Shown here in pieces: positions 47,002-55,543 of a DNA stretch of 64,000 nt. Made by a program: the position numbers and the translations under genes. This DNA comes from Parashewanella sp965200795. Lineage in GTDB: Bacteria > Pseudomonadota > Gammaproteobacteria > Enterobacterales > Shewanellaceae. The DNA is taken from positions 1 to 64,000 of the forward strand of contig CBDAVB010000026.1 in the NCBI GenBank assembly GCA_965200795.1. Reading direction: 5' to 3'. Each line of letters opens with the position of its first letter. Positions within the stretch are counted from its first letter, which is position 1. The notes beneath the pieces are model-generated. The model saw only the letters and a list, made by a program, of their open reading frames with translations. It was not told the DNA's origin and searched no databases.

Positions 47002-47250
47002 GCTGACGATAAGTTTCTTCGGAATTTTGGTTCAGATATGGTGCGATACAAGGCGCGGCGCCGGAGCCTAAGCCGTAGCTAGATCCAGTTACATTTGTTA
47101 GCTTCTGCCTTGAGCCCGAGGGTGATTCGTAAGTCGGCCATCTGGCTGCGTTAGATTTGATTGACTTAGAATACTACGCCCGCGTAAATCTGCCTTGCAT
47201 ATGGCCGCTTTACGAGCCACTGAAAACATCAAATGCAACCGGACGGAGCA
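47002..47250. repeat. Dispersed repeats of families D and A
   Basis: 47002-47040 carries the family D end (GTAGCTGACGATAAGTTTC). About 47090-47250 carries a reversed family A element ending CCACTGAAAACATCAAATGC and then CCGGACGGAGCAC. The unit stops at the TAG stop codon of the next gene. Confidence 0.65.
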
Positions 47251-47970
47251 CTAGTCAGATAAGTAATAAGTAACAGTTGAAACAACACGTACTTTCTTTA
47301 TTTGCGGATTGTTGCGATCTCTTTGTGAAATACTAAACTGCCCCTGAGAGGCTGTTTTAATTTTGCCTAAACGGCTTTTAGAATCAAACGCAAACTTTTT
47401 GGCGACTTCACGCGCATTTTTAGTTGCCTCTTCAATCATTTCCGGTTTAACTTTATTTAAGCGTGTGAACAAGTACTCGGTTCTGGCATTATAGCCGTCG
47501 CCGCTGAACACGATTCCCTGCTTACCCAATTCTGATAATGAGCCCATCACGCCTCTCACTTTATCAACTTGTTTAGAATAAACGGTGACGGTTTGTTGTG
47601 CTGTATATCTAAATTCGGCTTTTCTGTTACTTGCGTATCTTTGCGCTGATTTATCGGTAATATCGGGTGATGACACTGAAATTTCTGAGCTCTGAATGCC
47701 GTTTTTTAATAAAAAGTCTTTTATTTTTGATGTGTTATTGTCAACGGATTCATATAAGCTACCTAATTGGTTACCGGCCACACTGAATTCAATCGGCCAG
47801 ATTATCACATCCGCCGGATATTCTTTTTCGGAAAGACCTTTTACTCGTACCGTACGTTCGAACTCACGGTACTTAATAGCGGCGTTTCCGAGGGAAAAGC
47901 CGAGAACTGAAAGCCCTAAGGCAATAAGCACACCGAGAATAAACGCGCTTCGAACATTACTATTTTTCAT
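47251..47970 (-). CDS. SIMPL-domain (DUF541) periplasmic protein
   Basis: A 239-residue protein. The ATG at 47970 with GGAGG at an ideal distance is preferred over the upstream start at 48027. Residues 8-28 (SAFILGVLIALGLSVLGFSLG) form a membrane anchor or uncleaved signal, and the rest is a DUF541/SIMPL fold: TVRVKGLSEKEYPADVIIWP, KDFLLKNGIQSSEISV and RKAEFRYTAQQTVTVYSK. Relatives are periplasmic proteins linked to oxidative or envelope stress (YggE-like), with no defined reaction. It stands alone. The stop is TAG, shared with the end of a MITE. Confidence 0.82.
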   Translation of the reverse strand: MKNSNVRSAFILGVLIALGLSVLGFSLGNAAIKYREFERTVRVKGLSEKEYPADVIIWPIEFSVAGNQLGSLYESVDNNTSKIKDFLLKNGIQSSEISVSSPDITDKSAQRYASNRKAEFRYTAQQTVTVYSKQVDKVRGVMGSLSELGKQGIVFSGDGYNARTEYLFTRLNKVKPEMIEEATKNAREVAKKFAFDSKSRLGKIKTASQGQFSISQRDRNNPQIKKVRVVSTVTYYLSD

Positions 47971-48027
47971 GTGAGCCTCCAAAGTAAGGTTTCCGGTGAG
48001 CATATAGAAGTAAGCTGAGATATTCAA

Positions 48028-48396
48028 TACACGGGTGTTGTTTTACAGACAATTACCCGATGTGTGATTAATTGAGTAGTTAAGATTTGTTTGCGAACCA
48101 GCGATATTACTGACTCTTGCGCACAAATCCAGATAAAATTGAACTTTTTGAAAATCCGTTGATCTGATCAAGAGACAGGTACTCTTCCCCGACGTCGCTT
48201 ACGCATGCGGGGAAGACATCGTTGGGTCATTTCAACAAGTGGGTTATAACAGTTTTTCACAATTCAGCGGAGAATATAAACGCCACTCTGGTTTTTCGCC
48301 TTCTGAGACATTAACCGCTGATATGAACTAAAAAGTATTCTTGTTTATAAAACAATAGATAATAACAATCAGTTAAACTTTTAGCACCATAAAATT
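48028..48396. other. Intergenic region with a repeat and a hairpin
   Basis: 48115-48175 (CTGACTCTTGCGCACAAATC, then AAATCCGTTGATCTGATCAA) recurs at 50887-50947. At 48183-48216 TCTTCCCC and GGGGAAGA form an 8-bp stem. No gene is seen. Confidence 0.5.
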
Positions 48397-50628
48397 CTAG
48401 ATTATTAACGTATTTTTCATTATTTTATGCTTCAAAGCTCTATCTAGTTCTTGTGCAAAAGATTTATTTAGCAGCGATTCTACCTCATCAGTTTCAACAT
48501 AACCATTATCAATTAAAAACGAAATGCTGTTCTGCGCTACTTCATGTAATTCATCCGATATGATGCCCGGAATAAATAGATTTTCAAAACTGATTTTATC
48601 GAAGTCCGGACGACTAAAAAATCGATAGCTACCATTATAGAGACTTCCGGGAAGGACAGCATCAAGCGCTTGTTTAACTATCTTTCCTTTTACTAACTGA
48701 TTTGCATTTAGCCATTTTGATTCATACAGACTAAGCGGTTGAGGTTGAATACTTCTCGCAGGGGCTTTTTTAGGCTTGGCAGAAACCACTTCGCTTTTCA
48801 CCGCTCTGTTTTCAGGAGGTGTCTCTTGCACTGCCGGCGGTAAACTTACAATTTTTGGTTGTTGCGACCAACGTGGTTTCATTTTTTCTTCTATTTCTTT
48901 TGTATCAACACCTTCGAAACTTTCGACATGCTGTTTATGTTTTTCCGTAAATATTGGATGCCCGGCTTTTCTGACTCTTAGATCTTTAATGATATATGCA
49001 ATCATACTTTGAGAAATGTCCAAATTTTCACGTTTTAATACAATATCAATTACTTGAAAAATTGCATTTGGCTTAGTTCCTGCAAAAAGTGAAGTCAACA
49101 AGACTGTATTATCATTTTCACTTTGTAAAGACAAAAGGTGCGTTAAGCACTGATGATAGTGAGTATCATTAATAAGTGCGTATAGGAATTTAATATTTTT
49201 TTGATGTAAGCTGTGTACAACATTTATTTTATGCCTTTTTGATACTTTTTCATCTAGTATCAACCGATTTAAAAGGTGTAATGCGCTTTGAGGATCTTTT
49301 TCAAGTAATAATGACGCACATTTTGTTGCTGTATCTTTTTTATATACCTCATAATCTGATTCTGCCCTGATATCAGCGATGAGTGAATCATATTCTTTAT
49401 TAAAAAGTTCGGATTCGGAGGAAGCAGGAAGAATTTCGGCTGATTCTTCTGGGGCGTCTTCTTGAACAGGCTGTTTGGTAAAAGTCGTTAGCATAATATT
49501 ATTTTTATTAGCTTTATAACCTGACATTTTCTCTTCTGACGTTTCATCATCAGAATTTTGCTTCCCATCTGCAATCAAAGGCTTTGTTGTTTTTTGTTTC
49601 CCTGTAATTACTGTAGATTCAACTTTAACCACTGCAGGCTTTGATGACCAAGTCGGTTGGTTTAGCTTATTTTTTTTTAATGCCATTGCAAAAACTTGAC
49701 AATCCGCTGCATCGGCCTGGACTTGCCGGCATTGTAGAATAATTTCTTTTAAACATTCCGCGACAAGACCTTTGCGGTCTTTGTCATAGTGAAAACGGAG
49801 AAGCTTACGAAAATCTAAAAATTGGTCTCTTTTTTTAGAATCATTCTTTAATCTCTCAAACTGCATTTCGATCCCGGCCAAGAAAAATCCTTTCTGAGCG
49901 TCAGTTAAGTCAGATTTTTCAATTAAAGTGATCAGCGCAAGTTGTTCAGGCGCTTCAACAGAAGATAGTAATTCACAAATAGCTAAGGTTAAATAGTTAT
50001 TGTGTTCCATGGCATCGTATTGTTTTTTAGGAAACTTTGAGGAATCAACAGTCCTTAACGCCTCAAGAGTTGAAGATGTAAATTCCTTCCCGCCTAGTAA
50101 CATCGCATTAGCGACTATTCGCGGTTGTTGAGACATTACATAAGTTAAAATTTTCTGCTTTTGAGCACAGGAAAGATGCTTCATTACCTCAATAAACACT
50201 TTTTCGGCATATTCCGGCTTATCCGGTGTGTTCATCTTAAGCAGCAACTCATTGAAGGTTCCTATGTCACTTTTCGCTAAAGTGAGCATTGACTTTGCCG
50301 TCATTGCAGGAGGATGGCATTTGCTGGTCAAAACTTTTTGTAAAACATACTGCTGATGTCGATGTACATCAGGTCTACCGAAGCACACATCCTTCTTATG
50401 AAAAGGCGCGCTTGTCCAATGCTTTACTTTTACTTCTTCATTTTCATATACAACTTGAAAAAAATCTTTCCCGACAGAACTTTTACCTTCAACCGCGACA
50501 ATGCTATATTCATTTTTTTTGTTGTTGAGAGGCCAAAATAACTTAGCAAGATGTTGCTCAGTAATTTTATTACCTGAAAAATCATTTACTAAAGCATGTT
50601 TAATACATTCGAGTTTAGGGAACATCAT
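48397..50628 (-). CDS. Unrecognised 743-residue helical protein
   Basis: I do not recognise this protein. It has no signal peptide and no membrane segment. It is rich in Lys, Leu and Gln with helix-forming stretches: an N-terminal globular third with repeated YxxQK/LL patterns, a charged linker near residues 350-385 (KQKTTKPLIADGKQNSD), a central helical region (about 420-590), a Pro/Lys-rich linker (about 620-640) and a C-terminal region with ELDRALKHKIMKN. Helical solenoid repeats are possible. GGAG precedes the ATG. Neighbouring DNA is repeat-rich and the adjacent genes are unrelated, so it looks like accessory cargo, perhaps an effector. That is inference. Confidence 0.55.
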   Translation of the reverse strand: MMFPKLECIKHALVNDFSGNKITEQHLAKLFWPLNNKKNEYSIVAVEGKSSVGKDFFQVVYENEEVKVKHWTSAPFHKKDVCFGRPDVHRHQQYVLQKVLTSKCHPPAMTAKSMLTLAKSDIGTFNELLLKMNTPDKPEYAEKVFIEVMKHLSCAQKQKILTYVMSQQPRIVANAMLLGGKEFTSSTLEALRTVDSSKFPKKQYDAMEHNNYLTLAICELLSSVEAPEQLALITLIEKSDLTDAQKGFFLAGIEMQFERLKNDSKKRDQFLDFRKLLRFHYDKDRKGLVAECLKEIILQCRQVQADAADCQVFAMALKKNKLNQPTWSSKPAVVKVESTVITGKQKTTKPLIADGKQNSDDETSEEKMSGYKANKNNIMLTTFTKQPVQEDAPEESAEILPASSESELFNKEYDSLIADIRAESDYEVYKKDTATKCASLLLEKDPQSALHLLNRLILDEKVSKRHKINVVHSLHQKNIKFLYALINDTHYHQCLTHLLSLQSENDNTVLLTSLFAGTKPNAIFQVIDIVLKRENLDISQSMIAYIIKDLRVRKAGHPIFTEKHKQHVESFEGVDTKEIEEKMKPRWSQQPKIVSLPPAVQETPPENRAVKSEVVSAKPKKAPARSIQPQPLSLYESKWLNANQLVKGKIVKQALDAVLPGSLYNGSYRFFSRPDFDKISFENLFIPGIISDELHEVAQNSISFLIDNGYVETDEVESLLNKSFAQELDRALKHKIMKNTLII

Positions 50629-50978
50629 TAATCTCCAATCTGCTCTGAGTCAGTAATTGTTGTAGCTTGAGACTCGGAATTTATCTCCAATGCGTATTAT
50701 AGAAGAGCGAAATTAAGGGATTATTGGCGAAAAATTAAGGTTTATTAATTTAGAGGAATTAGGAGCAATATTTAGTTTCCTCAATATTCAAATACAAAAA
50801 ATTTAAACATAAAAAATAGCTTTAGACAGGGGTAGTTTTGTATTCATAAACACGGCTTTTCTTAAAAGAAACTTGGTCTTAGAACCTGACTCTTCTACAC
50901 AAATCTAACTAAAATTGAACTTTGAAAATCCGTTGATCTGATCAAATAATTCCTTCACTTCAAAAAGAGCAGTGAATA
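50629..50978. other. Intergenic, contains the second 48.1-kb repeat copy
   Basis: 50887-50947 (CTGACTCTTCTACACAAATC then AAATCCGTTGATCTGATCAAA) matches 48115-48175. The remainder is AT-rich, non-coding and should contain the promoter of the 743-residue gene. Confidence 0.45.
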
Positions 50979-51216
50979 ATGCCAGTTTATAACTCTGAGC
51001 AATGGAACGCAGCCGGAGCCTGGTGCGTACACGATCGAAAACCCGCAAAAAGGAATGAAAGACAGTAAAGGAAAACCCGTTAACAGAAAGGCCGGAAAAG
51101 CCAAATTAACGGTAAAAGCGGCGACGGTCACCCTGAAGCCTGAAGATGAGATGAAGCCCGGGTTTGAAACGGGCTTATCAGTCACCGGCAAAACCGTGTG
51201 GGTTTACAGACACTAA
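50979..51216 (+). pseudogene. Short frameshifted protein relic
   Basis: One frame reads MPVYNSEQWNAAGAWC from the ATG at 50979; after a shift near 51020 another reads YTIENPQKGMKDSKGKPVNR and ends FETGLSVTGKTVWVYRH at 51216. The two halves look like one small protein of about 80 residues broken by one indel. The family is not recognised. Confidence 0.4.
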
Positions 51217-51607
51217 ACGTACCGGCATCGCAGGCCGGGAAACGATTTGAGAAGGTTGGAGCACGCTTCAATCTTATATTGTAGGATATCGGGCGGCAAA
51301 AGAAATGTTAGCTGAATGGTGAAACGCTTTGAGATCTGATCAAGAGACAGGCGATATTCCCTGCGAACCGCGATCATGATTTCGAGTCATTCAAGCTGAT
51401 ATTTAAAACTGTCGGCGGTATTGCAAATTAACGCTGCATTAATTATCTTTAATTGTTTCTGGGGTTTTAACCTTATTCTTCTTTTTCTTCTATCGCCTCA
51501 TAATAATGTCATAAGTTAAAGTGATTAAATCTGTAATCAGTTAGTAAGTCGGACTAAGCGACTAAACACGACGTGAAAAAATTAAACCTGTTTAACAGGG
51601 GGATAAA
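51217..51607. other. Intergenic, no gene seen
   Basis: Contains GATCTGATCAAGAGACAGG at about 51333-51352, also found at 48164-48182. The last 60 bases, ending in GGGGGATAAA, supply the ribosome site of the next gene. Confidence 0.35.
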
Positions 51608-52390
51608 ATGTCAAACGTAAATTCAATCGATAACGGCACAAACGTAACTAATGTCTCTGACCAGTCACAATGGGACGATAGCGAACACTCAAAACTTGTA
51701 GACTTTTTCCGCAAACACTGTTCAAAAGTGACCGAAGACGTTACCAATGTAGGAAACGACATTAAAAAAGGCTTTGAAGGCATAAAAAAACTGGCTGGCG
51801 ACGGCTGTGTTATTGCTGAAGACTTTGAAAGTTCGATAAAAAATGAAGGTGTTAAAACCGTTGTCAAAGATGTAATTGAAAACACTCTGGGTGGTAAAAA
51901 TCCATTGGATGCCATCGCTACACCAGAGCAACTCGCAACCCTGAAAAATGATGTTGTCAATCTGGAAAATATTGCCGGACAACTTGAAAAAGACGGAAAA
52001 CCGCTTGAAGGGGATGCTCTCATTGCCGCTCAGTATTCAAAAGAAATCATCGGTGATGTGATAAACCTGGCTCAACAAGGTATGGCAGTTTACGGCGGAA
52101 ACTTCAACCCTGAAGAATTCGGACAAATTTACTCAGACCTGAAAGATATTTTACATTGCCTGGAAGCCGCCTTACAAATGAACAGCTCAGCGACACAAAA
52201 TGGCAATTCTAAAAACTCCGGCTCCTCCGGTGTCACCTCAGACGCAGCCAGCGATAACTATGATCAACAGGTAAATACTTATTTAATTGACCAGTTTAAA
52301 ACACAGCAAACTGATACCGATAATCAAACTCAAGATAAACGTCACCATCACAGGCACCATCATCACGGCTATGAACGTGTTAATGTATGA
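51608..52390 (+). CDS. Unknown acidic helical protein with a His-rich tail
   Basis: A 260-residue protein with no recognised family. There is no signal peptide. It opens with Asn/Ser/Thr-rich residues (SNVNSIDNGTNVTNVSD) and helical regions (about 30-190), then a low-complexity NSSATQNGNSKNSGSSG linker, and ends DKRHHHRHHHHGYERVNV, a histidine cluster that could bind metal or change charge with pH. It has its own GGGGGA ribosome site and is followed by a perfect terminator, so it is a single-gene transcription unit. Small size, low-complexity linker and standalone unit would fit a type III-like secreted protein. That is inference. Confidence 0.5.
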   Translation: MSNVNSIDNGTNVTNVSDQSQWDDSEHSKLVDFFRKHCSKVTEDVTNVGNDIKKGFEGIKKLAGDGCVIAEDFESSIKNEGVKTVVKDVIENTLGGKNPLDAIATPEQLATLKNDVVNLENIAGQLEKDGKPLEGDALIAAQYSKEIIGDVINLAQQGMAVYGGNFNPEEFGQIYSDLKDILHCLEAALQMNSSATQNGNSKNSGSSGVTSDAASDNYDQQVNTYLIDQFKTQQTDTDNQTQDKRHHHRHHHHGYERVNV

Positions 52391-52395
52391 TAGTT

Positions 52396-52430
52396 AAAGG
52401 CAGCTCAACTCAATGAGCTGCCTTTCTCCG
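52396..52430 (+). terminator. Rho-independent terminator
   Basis: AAAGGCAGCTCA (52396-52407) and TGAGCTGCCTTT (52414-52425) form a perfect 12-bp stem ending in a short T run, 6 bases after the stop. Confidence 0.85.
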
Positions 52431-52439
52431 CCGCTATTT

Positions 52440-52625
52440 TTTATGTAAGTAGCCAACTAAAAGTTATTTTATATTTTGAGTGATAATCGCCCGATATTGT
52501 TATGATTTCTTTTTTATGTTTAGAATAAGTTTCGTAAGCGCTAATTGATAACCGTTCATATTTACTCTTTTTCCAAAGCATTTCAATGACATTAAGCTCC
52601 GGTGAATATGGGTGATAACTACCTG
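52440..52625 (-). pseudogene. IS630-family transposase C-terminal relic
   Basis: The minus strand reads YHPYSPELNVIEMLWKKSKY and then YETYSKHKKEIITI, the typical DDE_3 C-terminus with the catalytic Glu (SPELNVIEMLW). No N-terminal code and no element ends were found, so it is a fragment. Confidence 0.7.
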
Positions 52626-52715
52626 ATATCTAATCTGAATTGCACCTGATTCAAGCCTGCGTTCAGGGTTCAGGGGTAGCGTTACTGTTTTAACTCCTAA
52701 ATACAGAGGATCGTA

Positions 52716-53921
52716 ATGAACTCAAAAAAGCGGCAGAATCTGCGGACGAAAATAATCACCTCAGGCAGAAATAAAGCCTGGAACAAGGGTGTGGTAAATA
52801 CGCCTGTTTACCGGGCTTCAACCGTGCTTTTTGATACCTTAGAAGAAATGTATTCAGCTGTTAAAAATGACGCTGAAAATAAACTGGCGTACGGCAGAAG
52901 AGGAACACCGACTCATTTCGCGCTACAAGAGTCGATAGCGGAATTAGAAGGCGGGTTTGCGACGGCGCTCTACCCTTCGGGCCTGGCCGCGATAAGTTGC
53001 ACGCTGCTTTGCTTTTTATCAGCCGGCGATCACGTCTTGATGACGGATAGCGTTTACGATCCCACCCGTCATTTCTGTAATACGGTACTCAAAGATTTTG
53101 GGATTGAGACAACCTATTACGACCCGATGATTGGCGCTGATATTGAACACCTGATTCAGCCGAATACTAAAATCCTGTTTACCGAGTCTCCCGGCTCGCT
53201 GACCATGGAAGTACAGGATGTTCCTACGTTGTGCTCCGTTGCTCACCGGCATGATATCATAACGGTTCTGGATAACACCTGGGCTTCCCCGATCAATTGC
53301 CGTCCGTTTGAATTAGGCGTTGATATCTCAATTCAGGCCGCGACAAAATATATTGTCGGTCATTCAGACGTGATGATGGGTACGGCAACAACAACAGAAA
53401 AATACTGGCCGCGCCTAAAACAACGCTCCTATGCGTTAGGTCAGTGCATTTCGCCGGATGACGCTTACCTTGCCCACAGAGGATTAAAAACGCTGGCCGT
53501 AAGGATGAGACAGCATGAAAAAAACGCCTTAGAAGTGGCAAACTGGCTGGCTTCTCTTGCGCAAGTTGATCATGTCAGACACCCGGCGCTTTCCGGCTGT
53601 CCGGGACATGAGTTCTTTAAGCGTGACTTTTCGGCGTCTAACGGTTTGTTTTCGTTTGTCTTAAAAAATGTAAGCCGTACTCAAATAAAACAATTCGCTG
53701 AAGGAATGACCCTGTTCAAAATGGGCTTTTCGTGGGGCGGCTATGAAAGCTTAATTATGCCGGTTCTCAATTTCAAAAAGCTCAGAACGGCTACACAGTG
53801 GCCGGCGGACACTTGTGTTGTGCGATTGCACATTGGTTTAGAAGATCCCGCGGATTTAATTGAAGAACTAAAAGCGGCGTTTGAAAGATTGAATCAGAGC
53901 GATACCTCAGGCGGTTTTTAA
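52716..53921 (+). CDS. metC: Cystathionine beta-lyase
   Basis: A 401-residue PLP enzyme of the Cys/Met metabolism family. It cleaves cystathionine to homocysteine in methionine synthesis. PLP lysine 211 is in SIQAATKYIVGHSDVM, the AYGRRGTPTHFALQ signature distinguishes MetC from gamma-synthases, and SWGGYESLIMP is the substrate-end motif. It starts with GAGGAT at normal spacing and is not linked to other methionine genes here. A gene of this type often stands alone in gammaproteobacteria. Confidence 0.93.
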   Translation: MNSKKRQNLRTKIITSGRNKAWNKGVVNTPVYRASTVLFDTLEEMYSAVKNDAENKLAYGRRGTPTHFALQESIAELEGGFATALYPSGLAAISCTLLCFLSAGDHVLMTDSVYDPTRHFCNTVLKDFGIETTYYDPMIGADIEHLIQPNTKILFTESPGSLTMEVQDVPTLCSVAHRHDIITVLDNTWASPINCRPFELGVDISIQAATKYIVGHSDVMMGTATTTEKYWPRLKQRSYALGQCISPDDAYLAHRGLKTLAVRMRQHEKNALEVANWLASLAQVDHVRHPALSGCPGHEFFKRDFSASNGLFSFVLKNVSRTQIKQFAEGMTLFKMGFSWGGYESLIMPVLNFKKLRTATQWPADTCVVRLHIGLEDPADLIEELKAAFERLNQSDTSGGF

Positions 53922-54144
53922 TATTAAGAAACCGTCTTGAAATCACTTCCCTGTTCTGCCGCACCCCTTAAATCTTTATTCGGTTTTCAACCGAATGCTC
54001 CGGATATAGTTTGACACACGGTTAATTCTCTATCTCTCATCAAAAACACAAAGATTATAATAAGATAGAAGAGATTGAATTTAAATTATCAGTTCACATA
54101 AGGTAAGGTAGTTCTACGGTTTAACTTTCAGTAAAATAAATCCT

Positions 54145-55185
54145 ATGGCTAAAGTGGCGGATATTTTATCATATCAAACTCAATACTCTTTCAGCGCAAT
54201 CCCGTTTTCTGATCCTTTCGCTGAGCTGGAAGCTCGCTACTGTAATTATAAGGTGTCATTGAATAACACCGGTAACATCGTGAAATTATATTTCGAACCG
54301 CCGACCAGCCATGCGAGCGGATATTTTATCAATGGGTTAAATGGGTTCAATGATTTACTGTTACTACCCCCGATAAAACCCGCGCCAACGAAGGATGAAG
54401 TTGATTTATTTACCTCAATAAGACCTGCTCAAAGCATGGTGCAATTTGATTCAGCGGAGGATAAAGTTGATTTATTTACCTCAATAAGACCTGCTCAAAG
54501 CATGGTGCAATTTGATTCAGCGGAGGATAAAGTTGATTTATTTACCTCAATAAGACTTGCTCAAAGCATGGTGCAATTTGATTCAGCGGAGGATAAAGTT
54601 GATTTATTTACCTCAATAAGACCTGCTCAAAGCATGGTGCAATTTGATTCAGCGGAGGATGAAGTTGATTTTTGTTTCAGTATGAGACGTAAATCAAAGG
54701 CATCAACTAATATGGCTCTTTGGAATAAAGCAGAGAAAAAGATAGAGCAATGTCTGACAGATAACTTTGACTCGCTGACCATTAATATCGGACATTTTGC
54801 GCTCCTTAAACACAGTTCAATTGAATATGAATTCAAGTTAGCTTTAGACAAACACAAAACTGACGAAGACAAGACTATTATTAAAATTAACTGTAATATT
54901 GATTTACTTAATAATAAATTTAAAAAAATCAAAATGACGTGTGATAAGCTGCTTAACTACGATGAATATCAATTTCTAAAAGCCGTCAATGATAACCTAA
55001 AAGAAATCAGTCCGCTTACAATCTTAAACGACATAGCACAGGAAAAACATAAAGGACAGAACGTCTGCCTCTTTTTTTCTAAGCTCTTGAAAGCGAGTCA
55101 GATAAGTAATTTTTCATTGCACTCGAAAGAAAGCCGATTTTGGCAAAAGTATTTGGGAAAATCCCGGAACATTAGTACCCGATGA
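54145..55185 (+). CDS. Unknown protein with tandem 22-residue repeats (paralogue 1)
   Basis: A 346-residue protein of unknown family, with a paralogue at 55544. The N-terminus shares YxFS, FxDP, YKxS and VxxYFEP motifs with the paralogue (QTQYSFSAIPFSDPF; VKLYFEPPT). Residues 84-171 consist of four tandem 22-residue repeats (DEVDLFTSIRPAQSMVQFDS), and a fifth partial DEVDF. The C-terminal half (172-346) is Lys-rich and helical and resembles the paralogue. There is no signal peptide. The repeat is nearly identical at DNA level, so it is recent and may vary in copy number. It has its own upstream region, similar to that of the paralogue. Confidence 0.55.
   Translation: MAKVADILSYQTQYSFSAIPFSDPFAELEARYCNYKVSLNNTGNIVKLYFEPPTSHASGYFINGLNGFNDLLLLPPIKPAPTKDEVDLFTSIRPAQSMVQFDSAEDKVDLFTSIRPAQSMVQFDSAEDKVDLFTSIRLAQSMVQFDSAEDKVDLFTSIRPAQSMVQFDSAEDEVDFCFSMRRKSKASTNMALWNKAEKKIEQCLTDNFDSLTINIGHFALLKHSSIEYEFKLALDKHKTDEDKTIIKINCNIDLLNNKFKKIKMTCDKLLNYDEYQFLKAVNDNLKEISPLTILNDIAQEKHKGQNVCLFFSKLLKASQISNFSLHSKESRFWQKYLGKSRNISTR
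54394..54657 (+). repeat. Four tandem 66-bp in-frame repeats
   Basis: GATGAAGTTGATTTATTTAC starts each unit with one or two base changes between copies (GATAAAGTTG in units 2-4, CTTGCTC for CCTGCTC in unit 3). Four units of exactly 66 bp keep the reading frame. Confidence 0.9.
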
Positions 55186-55543
55186 TAAGTTTTTTCACTT
55201 TTCTGACGTCCGTATTAAGCACGCTACGACGTTACTGCTCCTGCCTGAAAAAAACCGCCGGTATTACCGCGCAAGAGCAATTAACCTGAAACTCATGGTC
55301 GTAAGCTCAGGTGACGACTGACGGCTTTTACCGCGCTTAATTTAAAGCGGTCAGCTGAGTTTTCAGGATAATTATTAAAAAACTCATCAACAGCTGCTTA
55401 TCGTATAATTTACGGTTAAATCTCTATCCCTTACCAACAATACCCGGGATTATAATAAGATAGAAGATATTGAATTTAACTTATCAATTCATTTAAGGTA
55501 ACGTGATAGCACGGCTTATCTTCTTTGAGAAAAAATAAATCCT
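55186..55543. other. Intergenic with repeat ends and a duplicated leader
   Basis: 55184-55215 matches the family D repeat (CGATGATAAGTTTTTTC). The leader about 55440-55510 (GATTATAATAAGATAGAAGA, then AACTTATCAATTCA) matches the leader upstream of the paralogue at 54050-54110, so the upstream regulatory region was duplicated with the gene. Confidence 0.55.

Noticed and set aside
52440..52625. A possible intact small gene on the minus strand
   Set aside because: It matches only the C-terminal end of an IS630 transposase and has no start, so it was called a relic.
54394..54657. Possible CRISPR or satellite array
   Set aside because: The four 66-bp units are contiguous, in frame and have no spacers, so they are a coding repeat.
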